A program made the position numbers and the translations under genes. Source: Tahibacter harae (lineage in GTDB: Bacteria; Pseudomonadota; Gammaproteobacteria; Xanthomonadales; Rhodanobacteraceae). Taken from it: a DNA stretch of 64,000 nt. Under the pieces are notes generated by a model. That model ran no database searches. It saw only the letters and a program-made list of their open reading frames with translations, and was not told where the DNA came from. The stretch covers positions 186,001 through 250,000 of the forward strand of contig NZ_JANFQO010000001.1 of assembly GCF_024437735.1 (NCBI RefSeq). Direction: 5' to 3'. This document shows positions 53,685 to 63,759 of the stretch, piece by piece; position 1 is the first letter of the stretch, and each line of letters starts with the position of its first letter.

Positions 53685-54494
53685 TTATCTTTCCGGCGCC
53701 GTGCCGGCCCTTGGCTCTTGGCGCTGCGCCGCCGCTTCCGGCTCCGCAGCCCCGGCCGCGAGCCACTCGCGGCGGAATTCGTGCAACAACTCGCGCGCCT
53801 GCTTGTCCAGCGTCACGCGGGCGAGCAGGTCGGGACGGCGCAACCAGGTCCTGCCCAGCGATTGTTTCAGGCGCCAGCGCCGGATCATCGCATGGTTTCC
53901 CGATTGCAGCACTTCGGGTACCGCACCCAACTCGTCCTGCATGGGCCGCGTGTAGTGCGGGCAGTCGAGCAGGCCGTTGGCAAACGAGTCCTGTTCGGCC
54001 GACGCCGCATCGTTCAGCGCGCCTTCCTGCAGCCGGCCGACCGCGTCGATCAGCACCGCTGCACCGAGTTCGCCGCCGGACAGCACGTAGTCGCCGATGG
54101 AGATTTCCTCGTCGACCTCATGCGCCAGCAGGCGCTCGTCAACCCCTTCGTAGCGGCCGCAGAGCAGGATCAGTCGCTCCTGTCCCGCCAGTTCCACCAC
54201 CTTGGCCTGAGTCAGCCGGCTGCCCTGCGGACTCAGGTAAATCGTTCTTGCCTTGCCGGCCGCCGCCTGCCTTGCCGCCGCCAGGGCGGCGCGCAGGGGC
54301 TGAATCAGCATCACCATACCCGGACCGCCGCCGCAGGTGCGGCCGTCCACGGTGCGGTAGTTGTCGGTGGCGAAATCGCGCGGATTCCAGGCTTCCACCG
54401 CCAGCAGGCCGCGTTCCTGCGCCCGGCCTATGACGCCTACCGCCGCGGCCTGGCGCACGAATTCGGGAAACAGCGTGATGACGTCAATGCGCAC
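53685..54494 (-). CDS. trmD: tRNA (guanine37-N1)-methyltransferase TrmD
   Basis: 269 residues from GTG 54494 ([11 protein letters not shown] opening); a TTG six codons upstream is an alternative. The deep trefoil-knot SAM site is visible: [32 protein letters not shown] and [14 protein letters not shown]. Catalytic Asp and Arg residues sit in these segments. TrmD methylates G37 of tRNAs to prevent +1 frameshifting. Ends 24 bases before rplS. Confidence 0.97.
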   Translation of the reverse strand: MRIDVITLFPEFVRQAAAVGVIGRAQERGLLAVEAWNPRDFATDNYRTVDGRTCGGGPGMVMLIQPLRAALAAARQAAAGKARTIYLSPQGSRLTQAKVVELAGQERLILLCGRYEGVDERLLAHEVDEEISIGDYVLSGGELGAAVLIDAVGRLQEGALNDAASAEQDSFANGLLDCPHYTRPMQDELGAVPEVLQSGNHAMIRRWRLKQSLGRTWLRRPDLLARVTLDKQARELLHEFRREWLAAGAAEPEAAAQRQEPRAGTAPER

Positions 54495-54513
54495 CGCGCC
54501 CTGCCCCTTCAAC

Positions 54514-55029
54514 TCAAAAATCCGGATCCCAGTCGACCACGATGCGGCGCGCGTCGAGATCCACCTGCTTCACGTGATGCTCAAGCACGAAAGGCACCAT
54601 GCGCTCGCGCTCGCCGTCGCGGATCACCAGCACGTCGTTGGCGCCGGTCGCGAACAGATGCGACACCTTGCCGAACGGCACGCCTTCCAGATTGACCACG
54701 TCCAGGCCTTCCAGGTCGGCCCAGTAGTATTCACCGGGCTTGGGCCTGGGCAGCGCCGAACGCAGCACCCAGATCTCGGTACCGATCAGCGCCGCCGCCT
54801 GCTCGCGGTCGTCGATGCCGGGCAAGGTGGCAATCATGCCCTTGCCCTGCTCGCGACCGCGGCAGCCGCTCAGCTGCCGCTCGGTCTGGGCAGATTTCAG
54901 GATCCAAGGCTGGTACCTGAAGATCTGCATGCGGGGATCGGTCCACGATTCGAGCTTGACCGCTCCGGCCGTTCCCGAGACCCCGACTATCCTGCCGACC
55001 AGAACGCGGCGTTCTTCCTCCGCGCCCAT
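54514..55029 (-). CDS. rimM: 16S rRNA processing protein RimM
   Basis: A 171-residue protein. The N-terminal RimM domain has [20 protein letters not shown] (family: GRI-x-G-x-x-G-x-x-G) and the PRC-barrel C-terminal half contains [28 protein letters not shown] and the ending [10 protein letters not shown], all typical. It assists 30S maturation. Lies between rpsP and trmD as usual, with short spacers. Confidence 0.97.
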   Translation of the reverse strand: MGAEEERRVLVGRIVGVSGTAGAVKLESWTDPRMQIFRYQPWILKSAQTERQLSGCRGREQGKGMIATLPGIDDREQAAALIGTEIWVLRSALPRPKPGEYYWADLEGLDVVNLEGVPFGKVSHLFATGANDVLVIRDGERERMVPFVLEHHVKQVDLDARRIVVDWDPDF

Positions 55030-55041
55030 GTCTGCCGGTGC

Positions 55042-55305
55042 TTAGGCCGCAGCCGCCGCAACCTGCTTGGCGGCCTGCTTGAGCAGCGCGCGCACTTTCT
55101 CGGTCGGCTGGGCGCCCTTGGCGATCCACTCATTCGCGCGGGTGACGTTCAGCTCCAGCGGCACTTCCTTGCCGGCGGCGACCGGGTTGAAGAAGCCCAG
55201 ACGCTCGATGCTGCGGCCGTCGCGCGCATAGCGCTCGTCGGCAACCACGATGTGATAGAACGGGCGCCCCTTGGCGCCGCCGCGGGACAGGCGAATCTTG
55301 ACCAT
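55042..55305 (-). CDS. rpsP: Small ribosomal subunit protein bS16
   Basis: An 87-residue protein starting [20 protein letters not shown] at 55305. [20 protein letters not shown] and the ARANEW-type region ([15 protein letters not shown]) confirm bS16. First gene of the ribosomal/tRNA-modification operon; a promoter lies 63-90 bases upstream. Confidence 0.98.
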   Translation of the reverse strand: MVKIRLSRGGAKGRPFYHIVVADERYARDGRSIERLGFFNPVAAGKEVPLELNVTRANEWIAKGAQPTEKVRALLKQAAKQVAAAAA

Positions 55306-55367
55306 TTGCTTGATCTTCTCTGTGAGATGGGCCGGTCGCGGACGCAACGAGCCCCGGGAAACGCGGC

Positions 55368-55395
55368 ATTCTATGCCAAGGCCCGCCAAAAACAA
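55368..55395 (-). promoter_or_regulatory. Candidate sigma-70 promoter of the rpsP operon
   Basis: On the leftward strand TTGTTT (55390-55395) and TAGAAT (55368-55373) are separated by 16 bp, 63 bases before rpsP. The -35 region sits in the loop of a GGCCCGC/GCGGGCC hairpin (55380-55403), which may also attenuate ffh read-through. Confidence 0.5.
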
Positions 55396-55455
55396 AGCGG
55401 GCCGGCGAGGATACAGCAAACCGGCCGCCGCGGCAGCCGGCAGCCGGCAGCGGGC

Positions 55456-56841
55456 TCAGCGCATCATGCCGCCGCCCGGGAAGCCACCGCCGCCCATGCC
55501 CTTCATGGCGGAAGACATGGTGCGCATCAGACCCTTGATGCCGCCGCCGGCCAGCTTGGACATCATCTTTTCCATCTGCTGGTACTGCTTGAGCAGCTTG
55601 TTCACGTCGGCCGGCTGGGTGCCCGAGCCGCGCGCGACGCGCGCCTTGCGCGAGCCGTTGAGCAGGTCCGGATGGCGCCGTTCCTTCTTGGTCATGGAGT
55701 TGATGATGGCGATCATGCGGTGCACTTCGCGGTCGTTGGCCTTGGCCTTGACGTGGTCCGGCAGGGTGTTGACGCCGGGCAGCTTGTCGATCAGCGAGCC
55801 TATGCCGCCCATGCTCAGCATCTGCTGCAGCTGATCGCGCATGTCGTTGAGATCGAAGCGCTTGCCCTTCATGACCTTCTCGGCCAGCTTCTGGGCTTTT
55901 TCCTGGTCGACCTTCTGCTCGACCTGCTCCACCAGCGACAGCACATCGCCCATGCCCAGGATGCGCTGGGCCAGGCGGTCGGGATGGAAGGGTTCCAGCG
56001 CCTCGGTCTTCTCGCCGGCGCCGATGAACTTGATCGGCCGGCCGGTGATGTAGCGCACCGACAGGGCCGCGCCGCCGCGGGCGTCGCCGTCGGTCTTGGT
56101 CAGGATCACGCCCGACAGCGGCAGCGCCTCGGCGAAGGCCTTGGCGGTGTTGGCCGCATCCTGGCCGGTCATGGCATCGACCACGAACAGGGTCTCGATC
56201 GGGCTCAGGGCCGCGTGCAGGGCCTTGATCTCGGTCATCATGGCCGCGTCGACGTGCAGGCGGCCGGCGGTGTCGACCAGCAGTACGTCGGCGAAATTCT
56301 TCTTCGCCGCATCCAGCGCGCCGCGGGCGATGGCGACCGGATCCTGTTCGCCGCTGGACGGGTGGAACAGCACTTCGACCTGCTCGGCCAGCACGCGCAG
56401 CTGCTCGATCGCTGCCGGGCGGTACACGTCGCAGCTGACCACCATCACTTTCTTCTTCTTGCGCTCCTTGAGGAAGCGCGCGAGCTTGGCCGTGGTGGTG
56501 GTCTTGCCGGCGCCCTGCAGGCCGGCCATCAGCACCACGGCCGGGGGCTGCGCTGCGAGGTTCAGGTCGGTATTGACCGTGCCCATGACCGCGGTGAGTT
56601 CGTCGCGCACCACGCGCACCAGGGCCTGGCCCGGGGTGAGGCTCTTGAGCACGTCCTGGCCGACGGCGCGCACCTTGACCCGTTCGATCAGGGCCTGCAC
56701 CACGGGCAAGGCGACGTCGGCCTCCAGCAGGGCGATGCGCACCTCGCGCAGCGACTCGCGGATATTTTCCTCGGTCAGGCGGGCGCGGCCGCGCAGGCGC
56801 TCGATGGTGGAAGACAGGCGCTGACTCAGGGACTCGAACAT
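55456..56841 (-). CDS. ffh: Signal recognition particle protein Ffh
   Basis: A 461-residue protein from ATG 56841. The N domain contains LTEENIRESLREVRIALLEA (ALLEADV). The GTPase domain shows G1 MAGLQGAGKTTTTAKLA, DTAGRLHVD, and TKTDGDARGG. The C-terminal M domain is methionine-rich (QMLSMGG, QMEKMMSKLAGG) and ends in GGMMR. It binds signal sequences and 4.5S RNA. Position next to rpsP and divergent to a YpjD-like gene is conserved in gammaproteobacteria. Confidence 0.98.
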   Translation of the reverse strand: MFESLSQRLSSTIERLRGRARLTEENIRESLREVRIALLEADVALPVVQALIERVKVRAVGQDVLKSLTPGQALVRVVRDELTAVMGTVNTDLNLAAQPPAVVLMAGLQGAGKTTTTAKLARFLKERKKKKVMVVSCDVYRPAAIEQLRVLAEQVEVLFHPSSGEQDPVAIARGALDAAKKNFADVLLVDTAGRLHVDAAMMTEIKALHAALSPIETLFVVDAMTGQDAANTAKAFAEALPLSGVILTKTDGDARGGAALSVRYITGRPIKFIGAGEKTEALEPFHPDRLAQRILGMGDVLSLVEQVEQKVDQEKAQKLAEKVMKGKRFDLNDMRDQLQQMLSMGGIGSLIDKLPGVNTLPDHVKAKANDREVHRMIAIINSMTKKERRHPDLLNGSRKARVARGSGTQPADVNKLLKQYQQMEKMMSKLAGGGIKGLMRTMSSAMKGMGGGGFPGGGMMR

Positions 56842-56978
56842 GGAGACGCTTCGACGCTGGACAAAAGGGCGGCGATTATAGCAGCGGCGGCCGCCCGCCG
56901 TTGCGCCGGCCGCGGCGGCGGCCAATCGGTATTGCGAATCAACAGCAGGCAGCCCCGCGCTGTGCCACACTTGCTGCC

Positions 56979-57779
56979 ATGCCGATCTCGTTCCTGGCCG
57001 CCCTGGCGGTCGCCGCCTATCTGGTCGCGACCCTGCTCGCCGCCCTGCCCGCCCTGCGCGACAGCAAACTGCCGCGTTCGCTCAACCTGGGCGTCGCCGC
57101 CGTCGCGGTGGTCGCCCACGCCGTCTGCGTGCTGGGCGCGCACCGCGGCGGCATGGATCTGCACTTCTTCGCCGCCCTGTCCTTCGTCGCTCTGCTGATC
57201 GCCGCGACCACGCTGCTGGTCAACCTGGCGCGGCCGGTGGCGGCGCTGGGCGTGATCGTGTTCCCGCTGGCCGCGGCCCTGCTCGGCGTGGATGCCTGGA
57301 TCGCACCGCCTACCCAGCCCAACAGCATGGGCTGGCAGATCAAGCTGCATGTGATCGTGGCCCTGCTGGGCTATGCCCTGCTCAGCGTGTCGGCAGTGCT
57401 GGCCCTGCTGCTGCTGGCGCAGGAGCGGGCCCTGCGCACTCGCCGGGTGGCCGGGCACTGGCTGCGCGTGCTGCCACCGCTGACCCTGACCGAGGCGCTG
57501 ATGTTCCGCCTGGTTGGCGCCGGCTTCATCCTGCTCACCGTCACCCTGCTCAGCGGCGTGCTGTTCGTGGAGAACCTGTTCGCCCAGCACCTGGTGCACA
57601 AGACCCTGCTTTCGATCGTCGCCTGGCTGGTGTTCGGCACCCTGCTGCTGGGGCGCTGGCGCTTTGGCTGGCGCGGCCGCCGCGCAGTGCACCTGCTGCT
57701 GTGCGGCATGGGTGTGCTGCTGCTGGCTTTCTTCGGCAGCAAGTTCGTACTGGAACTGCTGCTGGCGCGCACGCCCTGA
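56979..57779 (+). CDS. ypjD: YpjD/CcsA-like inner membrane protein
   Basis: A 266-residue protein from ATG 56979, divergent from ffh. About eight transmembrane helices are visible throughout. The CcsA-type core HVIVALLGYALLSVSAVLALLLL and SGVLFVENLF with conserved His residues matches the cytochrome c assembly (CcsA/YpjD) family. E. coli ypjD has the same neighbour (ffh), so I take it as the orthologue; family members with this context are not required for cytochrome c maturation, and YpjD is linked to CorC-like proteins. Confidence 0.85.
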   Translation: MPISFLAALAVAAYLVATLLAALPALRDSKLPRSLNLGVAAVAVVAHAVCVLGAHRGGMDLHFFAALSFVALLIAATTLLVNLARPVAALGVIVFPLAAALLGVDAWIAPPTQPNSMGWQIKLHVIVALLGYALLSVSAVLALLLLAQERALRTRRVAGHWLRVLPPLTLTEALMFRLVGAGFILLTVTLLSGVLFVENLFAQHLVHKTLLSIVAWLVFGTLLLGRWRFGWRGRRAVHLLLCGMGVLLLAFFGSKFVLELLLARTP

Positions 57780-57887
57780 GCGCCCGGCCCGGCGCTGGAG
57801 CCGGTGCTTGCCGGCGATGCGGCTGCAAGCGCAGAATCCCACGCCAGCAGCGACTTATGCGACTGACTTGAGACCCATTCGCAGCCC

Positions 57888-58256
57888 ATGAAGCCCGAAT
57901 CCGCCGACGAACGCCGCCGCTTCCAGCGCTTCAATTTCGAGGGCACCGTGCGCCTGTACTCGGGCACGGCAATGTGGGAGACCAAGCTGGTCGACATCTC
58001 GCTCAAAGGCGTGCTGATCGAGCGGCCGGTCGAGTGGAACGGCAAGATCGGCGGCGGCTACCGCATGGATCTGCGCATCAACAACAGCGTGATCATCAGC
58101 ATGGGCGTGTCGATCGCCCACATCATGCCGCACCGCCTGGGCTGCCGCTGGGAAAAGATCGACCTGGACAGTTTCTCCCAGCTCAAGCGCCTGATCGAAC
58201 TCAACCTCGGCGATCCGGCCCTGCTCAACCGCGAGCTTTCCGCACTCGGCAGCTGA
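57888..58256 (+). CDS. PilZ-domain (c-di-GMP-binding) protein
   Basis: A 122-residue single-domain protein. The c-di-GMP motifs are present: RRRFQRF near the N-terminus (RxxxR) and DISLKGVLIE (D/NxSxxG) about 23 residues later. No output domain. It probably transduces c-di-GMP levels to a partner, such as a motility or surface system; the partner is not identifiable from this window. Confidence 0.88.
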   Translation: MKPESADERRRFQRFNFEGTVRLYSGTAMWETKLVDISLKGVLIERPVEWNGKIGGGYRMDLRINNSVIISMGVSIAHIMPHRLGCRWEKIDLDSFSQLKRLIELNLGDPALLNRELSALGS

Positions 58257-58340
58257 GCCCGCTCCACTACGACCAAGGTCGGATGGCACACCCGGGGTTT
58301 TAGATAGCCTGCTCCAGCGCGCTGCGGCATGTTGCGGTGC

Positions 58341-58955
58341 ATGAAAACGTCCGCCAGTCGTACCGCCACCATGAGCACCTACCGGTCCAGGACACGCCCG
58401 CCGGAACGCCTGCGTTTCGACGCCGCAAACGATGCTCCGGCGCCATCCGGCGAGATCATCCACAGCCGCGACGGGGTTCCGCTGAGCATCCGCCCCATTC
58501 ATGCCGATGACGTTGCTGCACTGCAGCGCGGCTTCTCTCATCTGCAGCCCGAGGAAGTGCGCATGCGCTTTCTGCATACCCTGAGCGAACTGTCCGCGCC
58601 GCTGGCCCAGCGCCTGTGCCAGCTCGATCCGGAGCAGGAGCTGGCCTTCGTCCTGGCCAGCCCGGCCGGCACGGCCGAGCCGGAAATCCACGGCGTCGCC
58701 CGCGCCTACATCGATCCCACCACCGACAGCGCCGAATTCGCCCTCATCGTGCAGCGCCGTTTCACCGGCCAGGGCTTCGGCAGCCGCCTGCTCAAGCGCG
58801 TGATCGCCGCCTGCCGCGCCCGCGGCGTGCAGGAGATCTGGGGCGACGTGCTGACCGAGAACCACGCCATGCTGGAACTCTGCGACGAGTTCGGCTTCCG
58901 CCGCGAAAGCGTGTTCCACGACGCTTCGCTGACGCGGGTACGCCTCGCGCTGTGA
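58341..58955 (+). CDS. GNAT-family N-acetyltransferase
   Basis: A 204-residue product from ATG 58341; starts at 58329 and 58371 are also possible, none with a good ribosome-binding site. The first 60 residues are basic and poorly conserved. The GNAT core begins at LSIRPIHADDVAALQRGFSH and includes the acetyl-CoA-binding QRRFTGQGFGSRLLKRVI (Q/RxxGxG) and ENHAMLELCDEFGFRRES. It resembles the C-terminal acetyltransferase domain of Pat-type protein acetylases, but here it stands alone. Substrate unknown. Confidence 0.85.
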   Translation: MKTSASRTATMSTYRSRTRPPERLRFDAANDAPAPSGEIIHSRDGVPLSIRPIHADDVAALQRGFSHLQPEEVRMRFLHTLSELSAPLAQRLCQLDPEQELAFVLASPAGTAEPEIHGVARAYIDPTTDSAEFALIVQRRFTGQGFGSRLLKRVIAACRARGVQEIWGDVLTENHAMLELCDEFGFRRESVFHDASLTRVRLAL

Positions 58956-59183
58956 CGCATCACCGGCGGCGGCCATGCCGCCGCCGTGTCCGCTCCGCAG
59001 CGCCAACACCATCGTCGTCCTTACTCGCGACGACGACACCAGCACCACTGCCGGCGCAGCGATCTCTGCAGCAGGAGCACCGCTCCGGCCCGGCCCGCGC
59101 CGCCATGCCAGGCGGTTGCGGCCTGCTAGACTACGCGGTCCCGCCGTCCGCCCGCCTGGCCGACGGCGCCTACCTGTGCCGCG

Positions 59184-62100
59184 ATGAATCCGATCCTGCT
59201 CTGCCCGCCGCTACCTACGTCCGCCAAAGTCCGCCGCTACTGGGAGACGCCGCCCGGCTCCGCCCTGGCCCTGGTGCTGGAGGAACTGGGACGCAGCCAC
59301 GCCGGCCTGGTCGTCACGGTCACGCGCGACACGCATGCCGCCCACGCGCTTGAAACCGAACTGGCCAGCTTCGCCGGCGATGCGGTGGAGATCCTGCATT
59401 TTCCCGACTGGGAAACCCTGCCCTACGACCTGTTCGCGCCGCATCCGGAAATCGTCTCCCAGCGCATAGCCACCTTGTACCGCCTGCCGGCGCTCAAGCG
59501 CGGCGTGCTGGTGGTGCCGGTGGCGACATTGATGCAGCGGCTGGCGCCGCGCAGCTATATCGGCGGCACCGGGCTGGTGCTGCAGGTCGGCCAGAAGCTG
59601 GACCTGGGCGCCGAGCAGCGCCGCCTGGAAGCCGCCGGCTACCGCAACGTGCCGCAGGTGCTGGAACCCGGCGATTTCGCCGTGCGCGGCGCGCTGATCG
59701 ACATTTACCCCATGGGCGCGGCCGAGCCTTACCGCATCGAGCTGTTCGACGAGGAAATCGAGTCGATCCGCAACTTCGACGCGGAAACCCAGCGCTCGCT
59801 GCACAAAGTGGAATCCGTGCGTCTGCTGCCGGGGCGCGAATTCCCGCTCACCGATGAATCGGCCAAGGCCTTCCGCACCCGCCTGCGCGAGCGCTTTCCC
59901 ATCGATATCCGGCGCTGTCCGCTGTATCAGGACATCAAGGAAGGCGCGACGCCGGCCGGCATCGACTACTACCTGCCGCTGTTCTTCGAGCAGACCGCGA
60001 CGCTGTTCGACTATCTCGCCGAAGGCGCGCTGTTCGTGCTCGGCGACGGCACGCTGGAGGCCTCGGAACAATTCTGGCGCCAGACCGCCGAACGCTACGA
60101 GCAGCGCGCCCACGACATCGAACGCCCGGTGCTGCCGCCGCAGGAGCTGTACCTCGCCCCCGACCAGCTGCGCGAGCGCCTCAACCGCGAGCTGCGCGTG
60201 GACCTGGTCGCCCGCGGCCACAACGAGCACGTCAAGGCGCTGGGCGTACAGCCCGCACCGATGCTGCCGATCAACCGCAAGGGCGATGCGCCGGCCGAGG
60301 AACTCAGCCGCTTTCTCGCCGCCTATCCCGGCCGCGTGCTGATCGCGGCGGAAACCGCCGGCCGGCGCGAGGCGCTGATCGAACAGCTGCATGCCGCCGC
60401 GCTGCGCCCGGTGACGATTGCCTCATGGCAGGAGTTCGCCCGCGGCAGCGAGCGCTTCGCCATCACTGTCGCGCCGCTGAGCGCCGGCTTCGCCGTGACC
60501 GAGCCCGCGCTCGCCGTGCTGACCGAACGCGAGCTGTTCGGCGAACGGGTGCAGCAGCAGCGCCGGCGCAAGCGCGCCGCGCGCGATCCGGAAACCATAG
60601 TCCGCGACCTGAGCGAACTGGCAATGGGTTCGCCCATCGTCCACGTCGACCACGGCGTGGGCCGCTACCAGGGCCTGATCAAGCTCGACGTCGGCGGCAG
60701 CGCGAATGAATTCCTCGCCATCGAATACGCCAAGGGCGACAAGCTCTACGTGCCGGTGGCCCAGCTCAACCTGGTGTCGCGCTATTCCGGCACCTCGCCG
60801 GAGCTGGCGCCGCTGCATTCGCTGGGCGGCGACGCCTGGGAGCGGGCCAAGCGCAAGGCCGCGGAAAAAGTGCGCGACGTGGCGGCGGAACTGCTCGCCA
60901 TCTACGCCCAGCGCGAAGCGCGCCAGGGCGTGGCGCTGCAGATCGACCGCACCAGCTACGAGCAGTTCGCCGCCGCCTTCCCGTTCGAGGAAACGCCGGA
61001 TCAGGTCAGCGCCATCGACGCCGTCATCGCCGATCTCGCCACCGGCAAGCCCATGGACCGCGTGGTCTGCGGCGACGTGGGCTTCGGCAAGACCGAAGTC
61101 GCCCTGCGCGCGGCCTTCGTCACCGCCATGGCCGGCAAGCAGGTCGGCGTACTGGTGCCGACCACGCTGCTGGCGCAGCAGCATTACCAGAATTTCCGCG
61201 ACCGCTACGCCGACTGGCCCATCCGCGTCGACGTGCTCAGCCGCTTCAAGACCAAGAAAGAGGTCGAGGAAGCCATGGGCAAGCTCGCCGCCGGCCAGAT
61301 CGACGTGATGATAGGCACCCACCGCCTGCTGCAGCAGGATGTGAAGTTCAAGGAACTGGGCCTGGTCATCGTCGACGAGGAACAGCGCTTCGGCGTGCGG
61401 CAGAAGGAACAATTGAAGAAATTGCGCGCCGAGGTCGACCTGCTCACCCTGACCGCGACGCCGATCCCGCGCACCCTGAACATGGCCATGGCCGGCATGC
61501 GCGATCTTTCGATCATCGCCACGCCGCCGGCGCATCGCCTGGCGGTGAAGACCTTCATCGCGCCGTGGGATCCGGCGCAGCTGCGCGAAGCCTTCCAGCG
61601 CGAGCTGCAGCGCGGCGGCCAGGTGTATTTCCTGCACAACGAGGTCGACACCATCGAGAAGATGGAGCGCGACCTGCAGGCGCTGGTGCCCGAGGCGCGC
61701 ATCCGCATCGCCCACGGCCAGATGCCGGAGAAGGAACTGGAACAGGTGATGCTGGATTTCCACCGCCAGCGCTTCAACGTGCTGCTGTGCACAACCATCA
61801 TCGAATCCGGCATCGACATTCCCAGCGCCAACACCATCATCGTCAACCGCGCCGACCGCTTCGGCCTGGCCCAGCTGCACCAGCTGCGCGGCCGCGTCGG
61901 CCGCTCGCACCACCGCGCCTATGCCTATCTGATCGTGCCGGACCGGCGCCAGATGACGGCAGATGCGGAGAAGCGCCTGGAAGCGCTGGCCTCGATGGAA
62001 GAACTCGGCGCGGGCTTCACCCTGGCCACGCACGATCTGGAAATCCGCGGCGCCGGCGAACTGCTGGGCGAGGAACAGAGCGGGCAGATGCAGGAAGTCG

Positions 62101-62636
62101 GCTTCTCGCTCTATACCGAGCTGCTGGAGCGCGCGGTCAAGGCGCTGCGCAGCGGCAAGGTGCCGGATTTCGAGCTGGTCAGCGCGCACGAGACCGAGGT
62201 CGAGCTGCATCTGCCGGCGCTGATTCCGGACGATTACCTGCCCGACGTGCACGCCCGCCTGACCCTGTACAAACGCATCGCCAGCGCCCGCGACGCCGAA
62301 CGCCTGCGCGAACTGCAAGTGGAGATGATCGACCGCTTCGGCCTGCTGCCCGATCCGGTCAAGCACCTGTTTGCGGTGACCGAGATCAAGCAGCGCGCGA
62401 CCGAGCTGGGCATACGCAAGATCGACTTCGGTGCCCAGGGCGGCCGCGTCGTGTTCGCGCCGCAGCCCAATCTGGATCCGCTCAACGTCATCAAGCTGAT
62501 CCAGAGCCAGCCGCGCGTATTCACCCTGGACGGCCAGGACAAGCTCAAGGTCAAGCTGGAAATGCCCGGCGCGGCCGAGCGCCTGCGCTCGGCCAATGAT
62601 CTCCTTACCGCGCTGGGCGCGCGCAAGGCCGCCTGA
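59184..62636 (+). CDS. mfd: Transcription-repair coupling factor Mfd
   Basis: A 1150-residue protein. The N-terminal UvrB-like region includes LHFPDWETLPYDLFAPHPEI and VLEPGDFAVRGALIDIYPMG. The RNA-polymerase-interaction domain (FVHVDHGVG-type GSPIVHVDHGVGRYQGL) precedes the RecG-like translocase, with Walker A GDVGFGKTE at 630-638, DEEQ at 731-734, LTATPIPRTLNMA and QLRGRVGRSHHRAYAY. The C-terminal TRCF domain is present. It removes RNA polymerase stalled at lesions and recruits UvrA. Transcribed rightward after a 228-bp gap without visible genes. Confidence 0.98.
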   Translation: MNPILLCPPLPTSAKVRRYWETPPGSALALVLEELGRSHAGLVVTVTRDTHAAHALETELASFAGDAVEILHFPDWETLPYDLFAPHPEIVSQRIATLYRLPALKRGVLVVPVATLMQRLAPRSYIGGTGLVLQVGQKLDLGAEQRRLEAAGYRNVPQVLEPGDFAVRGALIDIYPMGAAEPYRIELFDEEIESIRNFDAETQRSLHKVESVRLLPGREFPLTDESAKAFRTRLRERFPIDIRRCPLYQDIKEGATPAGIDYYLPLFFEQTATLFDYLAEGALFVLGDGTLEASEQFWRQTAERYEQRAHDIERPVLPPQELYLAPDQLRERLNRELRVDLVARGHNEHVKALGVQPAPMLPINRKGDAPAEELSRFLAAYPGRVLIAAETAGRREALIEQLHAAALRPVTIASWQEFARGSERFAITVAPLSAGFAVTEPALAVLTERELFGERVQQQRRRKRAARDPETIVRDLSELAMGSPIVHVDHGVGRYQGLIKLDVGGSANEFLAIEYAKGDKLYVPVAQLNLVSRYSGTSPELAPLHSLGGDAWERAKRKAAEKVRDVAAELLAIYAQREARQGVALQIDRTSYEQFAAAFPFEETPDQVSAIDAVIADLATGKPMDRVVCGDVGFGKTEVALRAAFVTAMAGKQVGVLVPTTLLAQQHYQNFRDRYADWPIRVDVLSRFKTKKEVEEAMGKLAAGQIDVMIGTHRLLQQDVKFKELGLVIVDEEQRFGVRQKEQLKKLRAEVDLLTLTATPIPRTLNMAMAGMRDLSIIATPPAHRLAVKTFIAPWDPAQLREAFQRELQRGGQVYFLHNEVDTIEKMERDLQALVPEARIRIAHGQMPEKELEQVMLDFHRQRFNVLLCTTIIESGIDIPSANTIIVNRADRFGLAQLHQLRGRVGRSHHRAYAYLIVPDRRQMTADAEKRLEALASMEELGAGFTLATHDLEIRGAGELLGEEQSGQMQEVGFSLYTELLERAVKALRSGKVPDFELVSAHETEVELHLPALIPDDYLPDVHARLTLYKRIASARDAERLRELQVEMIDRFGLLPDPVKHLFAVTEIKQRATELGIRKIDFGAQGGRVVFAPQPNLDPLNVIKLIQSQPRVFTLDGQDKLKVKLEMPGAAERLRSANDLLTALGARKAA

Positions 62637-62685
62637 CCACTGCGCGCCAGCCCGGCGCGCCCGCACCGGAGTCTGAACCACGAAC

Positions 62686-63168
62686 ATGCATACGCGAGCC
62701 GAAGAACTGATCCGCGCGCTGCAGCTGGAACCGCATATCGAAGGCGGCCACTACCGCCGCATCTACGAATCCTCCACCCGGGTGGCCTACGGCGACAGCA
62801 GCCAGCGCGCGGTGGCGACGTCGATTTATTTCCTGCTCGCCGACGGCGAGCTGAGCCGCTGGCACCGCGTCGACGCGGACGAAGTCTGGCATTACTACGA
62901 AGGCCAGCCGCTGGAACTGCTGCGCTACGACCCGGCCGAAGGCGTGCTGACCACGCATACGCTGGGGCCGGCCTCACGCGAATCCGCGCCGGTGTTCGTG
63001 GTGCCCGCCGGCATGTGGCAGGCGGCGCGGCCGCGCGGCGCCTATACCCTGGTCGGCTGCACCGTCGCGCCGGGCTACGAATACCGCGGTTTCGCCCTGC
63101 TCGACCAGGCGCCGGAAGTGGCGCGCCAGCTTGGCGCGATCGACGACAGCCTGCTGGACCTGGCCTGA
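62686..63168 (+). CDS. Cupin-5 (DUF985) family protein
   Basis: A 160-residue protein with the cupin_5 pattern: LEPHIEGGHYRRIYES, TSIYFLLADGELSRWHRVDADEVWHYYEG, VPAGMWQAARPRGAYTLVGC and CTVAPGYEYRGFAL. The histidines in HRVDADEVWHYYEG would bind metal. The family is related to sugar-epimerase-like or plant-type storage folds, and its reaction is not known. Its stop shares one base with the ATG of the yaeQ-like gene. Confidence 0.9.
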   Translation: MHTRAEELIRALQLEPHIEGGHYRRIYESSTRVAYGDSSQRAVATSIYFLLADGELSRWHRVDADEVWHYYEGQPLELLRYDPAEGVLTTHTLGPASRESAPVFVVPAGMWQAARPRGAYTLVGCTVAPGYEYRGFALLDQAPEVARQLGAIDDSLLDLA

Positions 63169-63704
63169 TGGCGCTGACCGCGACGGTATACAAAGTCGAG
63201 CTGCAGGTCAGCGACATGGACCGGCACTACTACGCCACCCACGCGCTGACCGTGGCGCGGCATCCGTCGGAGACCGAGGAACGCCTGATGCTGCGCGTGC
63301 TCGCCTTCGCCCTGAACGCCGATGAAGCCCTGGCCTTCGGCAAGGGCCTCAGCGACACCGACGAGCCGGACCTGTGGCGCAAGGATCTCACCGGCGCGAT
63401 AGAGCAATGGGTGGAACTGGGCCAGCCCGATGAACAGCGCCTGCGCCAGGCCGCCGGCCGCGCGCGCGACGTGCGCGTCTACGGCTACGGCCGCGCTGCC
63501 GCTATCTGGTGGGACAAGAATGCCGCCGCGCTGAACCGCCTGCGCAACCTGCGCGTGTTCGAGGTGATGCCGGCGACCTGCCAGGCCCTGGCCGCGATCG
63601 CCGCGCGCAAGCTCGCGCTGCAATGCCTGATCCAGGACGGCGCGATCCAGCTGCTGCACGACGGCGGCTGCATCGACGTGGAACTGAAGACCTGCAAGGA
63701 ATGA
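63168..63704 (+). CDS. yaeQ: YaeQ family protein
   Basis: A 178-residue protein. The start at 63168 overlaps the preceding TGA by one base. Family sequence is clear: YKVELQVSDMDRHYYATHAL, RHPSETEERLMLRVLAFALNA, WVELGQPDEQRLRQAAGRA and WWDKNAAALNRLRNL. YaeQ has a PD-(D/E)XK nuclease-like fold; its cellular role is unresolved (E. coli YaeQ was linked to RfaH suppression). Translationally coupled to the cupin gene. Confidence 0.93.
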   Translation: MALTATVYKVELQVSDMDRHYYATHALTVARHPSETEERLMLRVLAFALNADEALAFGKGLSDTDEPDLWRKDLTGAIEQWVELGQPDEQRLRQAAGRARDVRVYGYGRAAAIWWDKNAAALNRLRNLRVFEVMPATCQALAAIAARKLALQCLIQDGAIQLLHDGGCIDVELKTCKE

Positions 63705-63759
63705 GGCGGCGGCACTAGTGGAAAACGCAGCGCCCGCAGCGCTGCGCCTCCCATCCCAC